From NCBI GenBank assembly GCA_027063745.1, contig JAMORG010000025.1, positions 1 through 47,258 of the forward strand: a DNA stretch of 47,258 nt, written 5' to 3'. The notes beneath the pieces are model-generated. The model was not told the DNA's origin and made no database searches. It saw only the letters and a list, made by a program, of their open reading frames with translations. This document shows positions 1-7,985 of this stretch, in pieces (positions within the stretch are counted from its first letter, which is position 1; each line of letters starts with the position of its first letter). Both the position numbers and the translations under genes were made by a program. The stretch comes from Sulfurimonas sp. GTDB lineage: Bacteria > Campylobacterota > Campylobacteria > Campylobacterales > Sulfurimonadaceae.

Positions 1-2
1 AG

Positions 3-257
3 CAAAATAGCTATACTTTTAAAGTCGTTGATATCAACAGAATGGAGTTTAAAGAGCTTACGCCAGATGAGAGGCTCCAAAATTTTGACAAACTCTGGGC
101 AAAAGATGATGACTTACGTATCATTATCAAAGAGTATGCAAAACTTGCAGGTATGGATGAGAATGAGGCAGTTACAAAAGCACTGCACTACTCTCAAAAG
201 CTCAAAGATTTTAAAAATATGAAAAAAAGACTCAAAGGAAAACCCGTTGTCGATTAA
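3..257 (+). CDS. C-terminal part of an unrecognised protein (left edge)
   Basis: The reading frame is open from the left window edge, so this is probably the 3' end of a longer gene. An internal ATG at 42 would give a 71-residue protein, but it has no convincing ribosome binding site, and the residues before it (YTFKVVDINR) look like ordinary protein. The visible part is charged and probably helical, with a lysine-rich end. I do not recognise the family. Its last 11 bases overlap the start of the following glycosyltransferase, which suggests translational coupling and a shared transcript, perhaps in surface-polysaccharide synthesis, but no function can be assigned. Confidence 0.6.
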   Translation, partial: QNSYTFKVVDINRMEFKELTPDERLQNFDKLWAKDDDLRIIIKEYAKLAGMDENEAVTKALHYSQKLKDFKNMKKRLKGKPVVD

Positions 258-1005
258 GAATATTTCTGTTGTTATGATTGTTAACAATGCTCAAAAAACT
301 CTTGATGTCTCACTCTCTTCACTCAAGGAGTTTTCCGAGGTAGTGGTCTATGAAAACAACTCAACAGATGAAAGTGCAAAGATAGCAAAAAGCTATGAGA
401 ATGTGAAGTTTATCTCAGGTGATTTTATAGGCTTTGGACCGACAAAAAACCGTGCAATAAGCTACGCTTCAAATGAGTGGATACTCTCACTTGACAGCGA
501 TGAAGTACTTTCGCAAGAGTTTGTAGAGAACCTTAAAAAAGAGAATCTTGATAGCAATGCTCTATATACAATTCTTAGAAGTAACTACTACAAAGAACTG
601 CAGATCAAACACTGTTGGGGTGATGATATCATCGTTCGTCTCTTTAACAAAAACAGAACAAAGTTTACTGACAAAAAGGTACATGAAAAGATTATTGATG
701 ATGGTTTTGAGATAAAAGCACTCAAAGGTGAGGTAAAACACTACCCATACTCTACAGTATCGGACTTTATCGTAAAGCTTGATAAATACTCTACTATTTA
801 TGCAGAGGATAATGTCGGTAAGAAAAATTCATCACCACTCAAAGCATTTGCAAACGGCTCTTTCTCCTTTTTTAAAACCTACTTTATCAAAGGTGGTTTT
901 TTAGATGGCTATGCAGGGCTTATTATCGCCTTTTCTCATATGGCAACAAATTTTTACAAGTACATCAAACTTTATGAGTTAAACAAAGAGCTAAAAGGCA
1001 AGTAG
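247..1005 (+). CDS. family 2 glycosyltransferase, LPS core WaaE/KdtX type
   Basis: Predicted to transfer a sugar from a nucleotide donor onto lipopolysaccharide core at the inner face of the cytoplasmic membrane. The 252-residue protein has a GT-A nucleotide-binding start (VVMIVNNAQKTL), the ENNSTDES segment near residues 36-43, and an acidic DSDE metal-binding motif at 83-86. The last 60 residues are aromatic and hydrophobic, as in WaaE-like proteins. The start is TTG at 247, chosen because AAAGGAAA lies about six bases upstream; an ATG at 274 would remove the first beta strand. The 3' end overlaps the convergent GT9 gene by 15 bp. Family assignment is firm; the acceptor sugar is unknown. 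Confidence 0.85.
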   Translation: MSIKNISVVMIVNNAQKTLDVSLSSLKEFSEVVVYENNSTDESAKIAKSYENVKFISGDFIGFGPTKNRAISYASNEWILSLDSDEVLSQEFVENLKKENLDSNALYTILRSNYYKELQIKHCWGDDIIVRLFNKNRTKFTDKKVHEKIIDDGFEIKALKGEVKHYPYSTVSDFIVKLDKYSTIYAEDNVGKKNSSPLKAFANGSFSFFKTYFIKGGFLDGYAGLIIAFSHMATNFYKYIKLYELNKELKGK

Positions 1006-1956
1006 CTCTTTTTTCACTGCTTCAAACATCTCTTGGCGCTTCTGCTCATCTGTTGGCAGCATATAGTGTTTTTGCAGTTTTGCATCGCCTATGCTTTTCC
1101 AACGCGAAGCACTTGCAAACTTGCTGTCACCAAAAAAGGTCATCGTAGCACAGCCTACAAGCGAAGCCAAGTGGTATGTTCCTGTTGACGTTGAGACAAA
1201 CAGTTTAAATTGACTCAGCAGCTTTGCAAAGGTCACAATCCCATCAAGTGATAGATAAAAGACGACATCTTCGCCACGGAGACGGTTTTGCATCTCCTCA
1301 TAGAGCTCTTTTTCATCCGGTCCAAAGGTAAGCACTATCTGATACTTTTTATCTGCTAATTTTGTACGAATAAGCTCTTCATACTCATCCAAGTTCCAGT
1401 TTGCATCACTTGAACCGCCAAAACCGACATGAAATGCAATAACATTGCGTGAGATCTCATAATTTACACAAAAAACATCATAAACTTTCTTAGCATCTTC
1501 AAATTGCAGCAGTGGCTTTGGAAACTCTAAAGTAATGTCAGGAAACAGCGCCTGCGTGAGCGCCAAGTTATATTCAAACTCAGCCATCTTTACTTCACTG
1601 CGTCGCTGCACAACACGCTTGTTGTAAAATATCTGCGCTATCTTTGTTGCCGGTGCTATTCTTTGAGGAATAGAAGCTAAAAACTGTGCAAGTGCCACGC
1701 GAGTGTTTGAAAAGAGAGTCACAGAGGCATCTATCTTTGCCTCACGCAACTTGCGTGAGAGTGCAAGAACTGAACTCTTACCATCATCGACTATCACCTC
1801 ATCGATAAAATCACATGACTCTGCCAAAGCACGGTTAAGCGGTGCTACAAGAGCAACAATTCTGTTTTTTGGATTGTAATGTTTTAAGACATAAAAACTT
1901 GGCAGTGCCGTTATAAAGTCACCAAGCTTGTCTGTTCGTACAACTAATATATTCAT
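991..1956 (-). CDS. family 9 glycosyltransferase (heptosyltransferase-like)
   Basis: A 321-residue GT9 protein, the family of ADP-heptose:LPS heptosyltransferases. The N-terminus has the typical LVVRTDKLGDFITALP signature. A C-terminal STSTGTYHLASLVG segment replaces the usual SGPMHLA donor-binding loop, so the exact donor is uncertain. Its neighbours synthesise ADP-heptose and include waaF, which supports a role in inner-core LPS assembly. It diverges from the glycoside-hydrolase-like gene across only 37 bp and ends inside the convergent GT2 gene. It carries four copies of the TGCGTGAG motif, two as a tight inverted pair. Confidence 0.85.
   Translation of the reverse strand: MNILVVRTDKLGDFITALPSFYVLKHYNPKNRIVALVAPLNRALAESCDFIDEVIVDDGKSSVLALSRKLREAKIDASVTLFSNTRVALAQFLASIPQRIAPATKIAQIFYNKRVVQRRSEVKMAEFEYNLALTQALFPDITLEFPKPLLQFEDAKKVYDVFCVNYEISRNVIAFHVGFGGSSDANWNLDEYEELIRTKLADKKYQIVLTFGPDEKELYEEMQNRLRGEDVVFYLSLDGIVTFAKLLSQFKLFVSTSTGTYHLASLVGCATMTFFGDSKFASASRWKSIGDAKLQKHYMLPTDEQKRQEMFEAVKKELLAF
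1741..1759. repeat. inverted pair of the dispersed CTCACGCA/TGCGTGAG motif
   Basis: CTCACGCAACTTGCGTGAG is a perfect 9-bp inverted repeat around a single C, inside the GT9 coding region. It is the tightest inverted arrangement of the motif in this window. Confidence 0.8.
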
Positions 1957-1980
1957 AAAGTTATTTTATCTTAAAATGGC

Positions 1981-1986
1981 TATAAT
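1981..1986 (+). promoter_or_regulatory. -10 element (TATAAT) immediately before an ATG
   Basis: A perfect TATAAT ends 7 nt before the ATG at 1994. Transcription from it would start at or next to the start codon, which fits a leaderless mRNA. No ribosome binding site is visible and no clear -35 is seen. Confidence 0.5.
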
Positions 1987-1993
1987 TGCACTT

Positions 1994-3283
1994 ATGAAAA
2001 AACCGTTCTCATGGGATGACTATTCCGACCAACCGGCACTATTGCAAGACAAGGCTTATAAAAAGCGTATGCGTAAGCGTGAGCTTGGCTCACTGATAAA
2101 GATGTTTTTTACAGCTCTTTTTATACTTCCTCTCTCACTTTTTGCAACTCCTTTTGTAAAACGCAAAGAGATAGACTCAAAACACTTTATCTCTTTGGGC
2201 GTTGATTTTCAAAGAGAGCCTCACGCAACAAACGAGATGATTGAAGAACTTGGTGTAGAGAACATATTAACACGCTTTAAACTGTGGGAGATGGAAAAAC
2301 TACCTCAGCTCAAAACATTTTTACAAGAACACAAAAATAAAAAGATTACCCTAAAGATCTTGCAAGATAGAGAACACATCGAAGATTTAACCCTTACAAA
2401 AGAGCACCTCACGCAGATTTTCTCAGAGCTAAATGAGCTTGTAGATATCTTTGAGATAGGTTCAACCATCAACCGTGCAAAGTGGGGATTTTTCTCACCG
2501 CGTGAGTATCTGGCATTTTACAAAGTTGCCTATGATCTCAAAAGCAAATTTCCAAAGATCAAACTCCTTGGCAGCGAGGTTATAGACTTTGAGTTTCACT
2601 ACACGGCAGCAACACTCTTTAACTTTTGTAAGTGCAGATATGACGGCATTGCAGCACTTTTGTATGTGGACAGACGGGGAGCTCCTGAAAACACACAGCT
2701 AGGACTTGCCCTAACAGACAAACTAGCCCTCCTTAGTACTATGGTCTGGCTGAGCCCAAAAACAAAACAAGAACTTCACATCACAGAAGTAAACTGGCCG
2801 CTAAAGGGTACTGCTCCCTATGCACCTACAAGTGAATACGAGTGCGTGAGCGAAGAGGCCTATGCCAACTATATGCTGCGCTACTATCTGCTAAGCTTTG
2901 CAACGCAACAAGTCGACTCTGTCAGCTGGCACCAGCTCATAGCGCCTGGATATGGCCTTGTAGACAATCGAGATGGCATCAAAAAACGCGAAGCCTTTGA
3001 TACTTTTAGATATATGATACAAAATCTCAAAAAGGCGCAGTTTTTACGCCTGGATATTAAGCGTGACTACTATATCATCCAGCTATGGGTTGATGAGAGA
3101 CTACTACAGATTCACTGGTCACTAAAACCTACAACACTTAAAAATGAGGATTTTTTTGAAGTCTATTCTAAAACAGGTAAACGCCTTAAAAATGAGATAC
3201 TCGACATCAATGAATCACCTATTTACATTTTCATCACAAAAGAGGTGGGTAAAAAAGTCAATGCAAGTGAGCGTATAGCATGA
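1994..3283 (+). CDS. membrane-anchored glycoside-hydrolase-like protein (clan GH-A-like)
   Basis: A protein of about 429 residues with a basic N-terminal tail, one hydrophobic anchor (FFTALFILPLSLFATPF) and a periplasmic domain. An alternating strand/helix pattern, FEIGSTINRAKWG for a possible acid/base region, and LHITEVNWP for a possible nucleophile Glu on a late strand suggest a TIM-barrel clan A hydrolase. This is fold-level inference; no substrate can be named. The start could be ATG 1976 or 1928; 1994 is preferred because TATAAT at 1981-1986 would lie inside longer versions. It overlaps waaF by 4 bp (ATGA), which ties it to LPS core assembly. Confidence 0.7.
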   Translation: MKKPFSWDDYSDQPALLQDKAYKKRMRKRELGSLIKMFFTALFILPLSLFATPFVKRKEIDSKHFISLGVDFQREPHATNEMIEELGVENILTRFKLWEMEKLPQLKTFLQEHKNKKITLKILQDREHIEDLTLTKEHLTQIFSELNELVDIFEIGSTINRAKWGFFSPREYLAFYKVAYDLKSKFPKIKLLGSEVIDFEFHYTAATLFNFCKCRYDGIAALLYVDRRGAPENTQLGLALTDKLALLSTMVWLSPKTKQELHITEVNWPLKGTAPYAPTSEYECVSEEAYANYMLRYYLLSFATQQVDSVSWHQLIAPGYGLVDNRDGIKKREAFDTFRYMIQNLKKAQFLRLDIKRDYYIIQLWVDERLLQIHWSLKPTTLKNEDFFEVYSKTGKRLKNEILDINESPIYIFITKEVGKKVNASERIA

Positions 3284-4263
3284 GAATATTAGTAGTACTA
3301 CCAAACTGGCTTGGTGATGCCGTTATGGCAACTCCTGCCATTGAGCTTTTGGCACAAAAACACCTAGGAGCTCGCTTTGTTTTTGTAGGCAGTTATGTAA
3401 GCATTGAGGCACTCAAACACCATCCACTCTGTGAGCATGCCATTGTCGATGAGACAAAAAAAGCATCTTCTAGACTGTTGGCAACCTACAAACTCGCGCG
3501 TGAGATAGGCAGATGCAATCTTGCAGTTACATTTAGAAACCAGCTTCACTCATCACTCCTGCTCTACTTTACAGGTACTGTTGTTACTATTGCAAGACGT
3601 TCATGGCACTCGCGCTTTTTACTCTCGCATACTCCAAAAATTGCAACAGACCAACACCTTGTCAAACAATATGCAAAACTTGCGATGGTTGATATCAATA
3701 ATTTTAGTGAAAATGAAATCGGCCCGCTAAAGCTCTACATAGAACCAAAACAGTTTGAAAAACCGATGCTTGGCATCAATGCTGGAGCGACCTACGGCAG
3801 TGCAAAGAGGTGGTATCCTGAGCGCTTTGCAGCAGTAGCTGCTCACTTTAGCAACAGGTATGACATCATTATCTTTGGTGGACCAAATGAAGTTGAGATG
3901 GCAGCAGAGATAGAGCAAAACCTTAAAAAACTGAATGTAGCAAACTTTACAAACCTCGCAGGTAAAACAAGCATTGAAGAACTCTGTGCAAATATCGGAG
4001 GCTGTTCACTCTTTATAACCAATGACAGCGGACCTATGCACGTTGCAGCAGCCTATCAGGTACCAACCGTTGCTATCTTTGGACCGACAAAATATAAAGA
4101 GACATCACAATGGATGAATGAAAAGAGTGTGATTGTAAGACATGAGATGGATTGTAGTCCATGTATGAAGCGGGAGTGTCCGCTAAAACATCATGAGTGT
4201 ATGACAACTATCACAGCCTCAGAGGTTATTGAGGCTGTAGAGAGTTTGGATTTAAAAGACTAA
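3280..4263 (+). CDS. waaF: lipopolysaccharide heptosyltransferase II
   Basis: Transfers the second L-glycero-D-manno-heptose from ADP-heptose to the first heptose of the LPS inner core at the cytoplasmic face of the inner membrane. The 327-residue length and the motifs fit WaaF: the N-terminal LPNWLGDAVMATPA segment, the donor-binding TNDSGPMHVAAAYQVP near residue 247, and a C-terminal cysteine-rich CSPCMKRECPLKHHEC stretch. The start overlaps the preceding stop by 4 bp, indicating coupling. Its TAA overlaps the stop of the convergent YfaZ-like gene by 4 bp, leaving no room for a separate terminator. ADP-heptose is made by genes on either side. Confidence 0.92.
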   Translation: MRILVVLPNWLGDAVMATPAIELLAQKHLGARFVFVGSYVSIEALKHHPLCEHAIVDETKKASSRLLATYKLAREIGRCNLAVTFRNQLHSSLLLYFTGTVVTIARRSWHSRFLLSHTPKIATDQHLVKQYAKLAMVDINNFSENEIGPLKLYIEPKQFEKPMLGINAGATYGSAKRWYPERFAAVAAHFSNRYDIIIFGGPNEVEMAAEIEQNLKKLNVANFTNLAGKTSIEELCANIGGCSLFITNDSGPMHVAAAYQVPTVAIFGPTKYKETSQWMNEKSVIVRHEMDCSPCMKRECPLKHHECMTTITASEVIEAVESLDLKD

Positions 4264-4865
4264 AAACCCACCTTAAATCCAACATACCAGTAAGAGTTAT
4301 AATTAAAATCACCACCATTAGAAGCGTAACCTTTATGTGATTTGTAATTAGTATCGATAGAACGGTACCCTAATGTAATGTTGCCATTTTTTATGATTTC
4401 AATATCATAACTTAGACGATACTCTAAAAAGCTATCTGCATCGCTAAAAGCCAATGTACTTGGTGCATAATAGAGCTCACCATTTAAATGCATAGGAACA
4501 TAAGAATTCGCAGGAATTTTATATGCAAACTCTAAACCTAAAGGAACAGATACAAAATCTTTTGTAAAGTTTACTTTAGCACCCATACCAACACGCATAC
4601 CGTGATTTCCAACAGTACGCATCATTAAAATATTACCTTCAAAATATGGATCTAAATCTGCATGTTCATTATCAGAATGGTCTTCATCTACATTCAAAAA
4701 CTTTGCCCCTACAAACATTGTATTTGGCTCAACTGCATCATTAAACTGTCCTACATCAAACTTACCACTAATCTCTAAATCTTTATCATTAATATTGATC
4801 TCACCTGTATTCATTGCAAAAGCAGTTAATGCTGATGCTGTTAAAAGTGTTACTTTCTTTAACAT
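4260..4865 (-). CDS. YfaZ-family-like outer membrane protein
   Basis: A 201-residue exported protein with a short signal peptide (LTLLTASALTAFA-like, residues 4-18) and alternating polar/hydrophobic beta segments. It ends in a terminal Phe (GFKVGF), the usual C-terminal signature of outer-membrane beta barrels. The overall pattern resembles the YfaZ precursor family, whose function is unknown. Its ATG overlaps the hldE stop by 7 bp, with GGAG at the right distance inside hldE, so it is probably co-translated with the heptose genes. An outer-membrane role next to LPS synthesis is plausible but not shown. Confidence 0.7.
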   Translation of the reverse strand: MLKKVTLLTASALTAFAMNTGEININDKDLEISGKFDVGQFNDAVEPNTMFVGAKFLNVDEDHSDNEHADLDPYFEGNILMMRTVGNHGMRVGMGAKVNFTKDFVSVPLGLEFAYKIPANSYVPMHLNGELYYAPSTLAFSDADSFLEYRLSYDIEIIKNGNITLGYRSIDTNYKSHKGYASNGGDFNYNSYWYVGFKVGF

Positions 4866-6289
4866 GTTGCTCCTTGAATTTTCTCTATTGTTTTTGTTGT
4901 ACTTTTGCCATCGACAAAGTCCACAAGTTTCAATTCACCAGCAAATTCTGTACCGACAACCTCTTTACCTTCATAGTCACCGCCTTTTACTAAAACATCT
5001 GGCTCTATCATCTTGATAAGCTCATAGGGAGTATCATCTTCAAAAGGCACCACAAAGTCCACAGCTTCAAGTGCAGCAAGCAGGTAAGCTCTGTCTTCAG
5101 CAATGTTTACAGGACGCGTTGGGCCTTTGAGGCGTGATACAGAGGCATCAGAGTTGAGTCCTACAATTAGGACATCACCAAAGCTCTTTGCAATTTGCAG
5201 ATACTTTACATGACCAACATGCAATATGTCAAAACATCCATTTGTAAAGACAACTTTTTTACCCTGCTTCTTATAGCGCTCTACTATCGCTTTTATCTCA
5301 TCAAATGTTTTAATGTGTGCATCAGAGGTACTTTTATGCAAACTTGCCTCATACTCTTCTATCTCATCAATGGTAACTGTCGCACTTCCTATTTTACCTA
5401 CAACGACACCGGCTGCAAGGTTAGCAAACTTCGCCGTCTCATCAATATCTTTGCCTGCTGAGAGTGCATAGGCGATGGAAGCTATGACCGTATCACCCGC
5501 ACCTGTTACATCAAAGACCTCTTTTGCAACTGTCGGAAAGCGTTTGAGCTTCTCATCGTAGATAGCGATTCCATCTTCTGAGAGAGTGATAAGAGAGATA
5601 TCAAGCTCACACTCACTTTTGAGCTTTAAGAGTGCCTCCTTAAGGCTTTCTTCATCGACTATCTCAATGCCCGTTGCCAGTTGCGCCTCTTTTTTGTTTG
5701 GTGTAAGAAGAGTTGCCCCTCGGTACTTGGAGAAGTCACTCCCTTTTGGGTCCACCAAAACACGTACACCATTTTTTCTTGCGAGTTTGATAACATTTTG
5801 ACAAAGCTCTTCAGTCAGCACGCCCTTTCCATAGTCTGAGAGGATCACTGCATCATACGAAGCAATCTCTTCACGCAGCTTATTTACTATCTTCTCTACC
5901 GATGCAGCTTCAATGTCTTCTTTACTCTCTTTGTCATACCTGAGCACCTGTTGACTTACCGCTATGACACGACTCTTTTTAGATGTTTTTCTTCCATGCT
6001 GTACTATGAGTCTGCTCTCATCGACATCTATCTCACGCAACATCTCACGCAGCTCTTCACCATTGGCATCATCACCGATAACGCCGGCAACACTTACATC
6101 AGCCCCAAGTGCTTTGAGGTTGTTTATAACATTACCTGCTCCACCAAGGACTGTTGTTTCTTTGTTGATATCTACCACCTGAACAGGAGCTTCGGGACTT
6201 ATTCGCTCACAACTCCCCCAAAGGTAGTGATCTATCATCAAATCACCAACGACCAAAATATTTGGCTTTGCCTCTTTTAAAATATTCAT
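4859..6289 (-). CDS. hldE: bifunctional heptose 7-phosphate kinase / heptose 1-phosphate adenylyltransferase
   Basis: Catalyses two steps of ADP-heptose synthesis: phosphorylation of D-glycero-D-manno-heptose 7-phosphate at C1, and, after GmhB removes the 7-phosphate, adenylylation of the 1-phosphate. Residues 1 to about 315 are a ribokinase-fold kinase with the GAGDTV anion-hole motif. Residues from about 340 to the end are a cytidylyltransferase-fold domain with TNGCFDILHVGHVKYL (HxGH). The 476-residue length is normal for the fused enzyme. It starts 1 bp after hldD ends and overlaps the YfaZ-like gene by 7 bp, giving one hldD-hldE-yfaZ-like transcript. Confidence 0.96.
   Translation of the reverse strand: MNILKEAKPNILVVGDLMIDHYLWGSCERISPEAPVQVVDINKETTVLGGAGNVINNLKALGADVSVAGVIGDDANGEELREMLREIDVDESRLIVQHGRKTSKKSRVIAVSQQVLRYDKESKEDIEAASVEKIVNKLREEIASYDAVILSDYGKGVLTEELCQNVIKLARKNGVRVLVDPKGSDFSKYRGATLLTPNKKEAQLATGIEIVDEESLKEALLKLKSECELDISLITLSEDGIAIYDEKLKRFPTVAKEVFDVTGAGDTVIASIAYALSAGKDIDETAKFANLAAGVVVGKIGSATVTIDEIEEYEASLHKSTSDAHIKTFDEIKAIVERYKKQGKKVVFTNGCFDILHVGHVKYLQIAKSFGDVLIVGLNSDASVSRLKGPTRPVNIAEDRAYLLAALEAVDFVVPFEDDTPYELIKMIEPDVLVKGGDYEGKEVVGTEFAGELKLVDFVDGKSTTKTIEKIQGATC
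6032..6051. repeat. direct pair of the CTCACGCA motif in hldE
   Basis: Two copies of CTCACGCA lie 12 bp apart (6032-6039 and 6044-6051) in direct orientation. They encode non-repeated residues of the kinase domain, so the repeat is at the DNA level. Confidence 0.75.
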
Positions 6290-6290
6290 C

Positions 6291-7298
6291 TTACTTTTTC
6301 ACTTCTGTTTCGTAGATGCGTTTTATCTCAGGTACATAGGCTTTTATCCCATCTTCCATCTCATATGCAGGTTCGTATCCTAAATACTCTTTTGTATCTT
6401 CAATGTCTGCTTGTGTAAAGAATTGGTATGAACCTACATAAGGATTTGGGATATACTCACACACAGCACTCGTTCCAAGCTCATGCTGCAGGATATCTAC
6501 AATATCTTGAAAACTTCTTGCTTTTCCTGTTCCAACATTATAGACACCGCTTTTTTTCGGCTGCATCGCTTTGATATTTGCCTGAATGATATCTTCTATA
6601 TAGATAAAGTCACGAAGGATCTTGTCACTTCCTTCAAAAAGACGTGGATTTTTACCGGCTAAGAGTTGATGACCAAATTGAAGCACCATTGATGCTGTAG
6701 TGTTTTTAAAATACTCTCTTGGACCATATACATTAAAGTAACGAAGTCCTACTATAGAGATATCAGAACTCTGCATATACTCATTTGCAATATTATCCAT
6801 CATCACTTTTGAAAAACCATATACATTGTTTGGCTCTTCATGTCCTACTTTAAAAGTATCACTGCCGCCATAGGTTGCGGCTGAAGATGCGTAGATCATA
6901 TTCGCATCATGACGCACGGCAAGATCTAACAGATCTTTAAAAGCATTGACATTTGTCTTTATCATAAGATCCTGCTCAAGTGCTGTTGTGTCAGAGATGG
7001 CTGCCTCATGAAAGATATAGTCAAACTTGTAGTTTACTTCCAGATCCAGTAAAAGATCTTTGTCGTTAATATCTCCGCTGATTACCTCACCGCTAAAACC
7101 CAAAAGATTTTTAAAATGTCCAAAAGATTTAAGGTTCCCGTTACTAAGTGTTTCTCCACTACGAAAAGTATCAAGAACCACTACTTTTGCATCAGGATGA
7201 TTCTCTTGAAAGTAAAATGCCAGGTTTGAGCCGATGAATCCTGCTCCACCTGTGATTAAAATTGTTTTATTGTTTAAGTCTATATCTGTATATTTCAT
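6291..7298 (-). CDS. hldD: ADP-L-glycero-D-manno-heptose 6-epimerase
   Basis: Final step of the pathway: epimerises ADP-D-glycero-D-manno-heptose at C6 to the L-glycero form used by heptosyltransferases. The 335-residue short-chain dehydrogenase-type epimerase has the NAD(P)-binding GGAGFIG motif at 17-23 and the catalytic YGFSK (Tyr160, Lys164), with Ser residues near 138. AAAGGTGAACTT precedes the ATG. It is the first gene of the hldD-hldE-yfaZ-like run and is divergent from the cytochrome c gene across 124 bp. Confidence 0.95.
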   Translation of the reverse strand: MKYTDIDLNNKTILITGGAGFIGSNLAFYFQENHPDAKVVVLDTFRSGETLSNGNLKSFGHFKNLLGFSGEVISGDINDKDLLLDLEVNYKFDYIFHEAAISDTTALEQDLMIKTNVNAFKDLLDLAVRHDANMIYASSAATYGGSDTFKVGHEEPNNVYGFSKVMMDNIANEYMQSSDISIVGLRYFNVYGPREYFKNTTASMVLQFGHQLLAGKNPRLFEGSDKILRDFIYIEDIIQANIKAMQPKKSGVYNVGTGKARSFQDIVDILQHELGTSAVCEYIPNPYVGSYQFFTQADIEDTKEYLGYEPAYEMEDGIKAYVPEIKRIYETEVKK

Positions 7299-7386
7299 AA
7301 GTTCACCTTTTATTCACTGAGAATAAATTAATTTTAATAAAATAATACCTTTAAATTCATTAACAAGTATTTAAGAAACTTACTAT

Positions 7387-7392
7387 TATAAT
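7387..7392 (+). promoter_or_regulatory. -10 element of the cytochrome c gene
   Basis: A perfect TATAAT lies 30 bases before the ATG at 7423, followed by an AAGGAAATGAA ribosome binding site. I see no clear -35, which is common in this phylum. Confidence 0.55.
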
Positions 7393-7422
7393 GCATATGA
7401 AACTTTAAATTAAGGAAATGAA

Positions 7423-7710
7423 ATGAAAAAATTAGTAATCGCTTCAATCGCAACTTTAGCAATGGTAACTGCAGCATCTGCAGCAGTAAACTTAAAAGCA
7501 TGTGCAGGATGCCATGGTGCAAACTTTGAGAAAAAAGCTATGGGTAAATCTAAAGTAGTTGCAGATATGACTCACGCAGAGATCGAAAAAGCTCTTTTAG
7601 GTTATAAAGATGGTTCTTATGGTGGACCAATGAAAGGTATGATGAAAGGGCAAGTTGCTCGTTATTCAGACGAAGATCTTAAAGCTGCTGCGCAAACTTT
7701 AGGTAAATAA
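7423..7710 (+). CDS. small periplasmic c-type cytochrome (c553-like)
   Basis: A 95-residue class I cytochrome c. Residues 1-20 form a signal peptide with an ASA/A cleavage site. Cys27-Ala-Gly-Cys30-His31 is the single heme-binding motif, and Met residues in the GGPMKGMMKG segment can supply the distal ligand. It should carry electrons in the periplasm, plausibly to the cbb3 oxidase whose assembly genes ccoS and ccoI lie downstream on the opposite strand. It is monocistronic, between a TATAAT and a strong terminator. One CTCACGCA motif lies in the coding region, read as T-H-A. Confidence 0.92.
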   Translation: MKKLVIASIATLAMVTAASAAVNLKACAGCHGANFEKKAMGKSKVVADMTHAEIEKALLGYKDGSYGGPMKGMMKGQVARYSDEDLKAAAQTLGK

Positions 7711-7717
7711 TTCTGTA

Positions 7718-7750
7718 TATAAAGAGGCTCTTGCCTCTTTATACTTTTTT
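7718..7750 (+). terminator. rho-independent terminator after the cytochrome c gene
   Basis: Perfect 11-bp stem (TATAAAGAGGC / GCCTCTTTATA) with a TCTT loop, followed by CTTTTTT. The T-run is only on the + strand side, so it serves the cytochrome gene. Confidence 0.88.
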
Positions 7751-7758
7751 CTTTTGAC

Positions 7759-7983
7759 CTATTCTGGTCTGTAATTCTCTTTTTTCTTTTTTAACTCTTC
7801 TTTTTTCTTCTCAAGACGAGCAGCATCATTTAACTCATCTACATCATCAAAGAGTGCCGAGTTTAAAAACTTCTCTTGATCATCAAACTGCCCTTTTTTT
7901 ATAGCCCACATAAGTGCTACAACTGCTATACTTCCTAAAAAAACCGATACACCCAGCATCATCCCTATTACCCAACTATCCAT
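7759..7983 (-). CDS. ccoS: cbb3-type cytochrome oxidase assembly protein CcoS
   Basis: A 74-residue protein with one N-terminal membrane segment (residues 5-28), a short FDDQE-type patch and a lysine/glutamate-rich cytoplasmic tail, the layout of CcoS. CcoS is needed for cofactor insertion (heme b and CuB) into the cbb3 oxidase. The gene starts 2 bp after the ccoI stop, the usual ccoI-ccoS order. The structural ccoNOQP genes are not in this window. Confidence 0.88.
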   Translation of the reverse strand: MDSWVIGMMLGVSVFLGSIAVVALMWAIKKGQFDDQEKFLNSALFDDVDELNDAARLEKKKEELKKKKENYRPE

Positions 7984-7985
7984 CT

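Noticed and set aside
1741-1759. Transcription terminator formed by the inverted motif pair
   Set aside because: It lies in the middle of a coding region and lacks a T-run.
7334-7522. Minus-strand open frame overlapping the cytochrome c start
   Set aside because: Leucine-rich low-complexity shadow of the cytochrome signal peptide, with no support.
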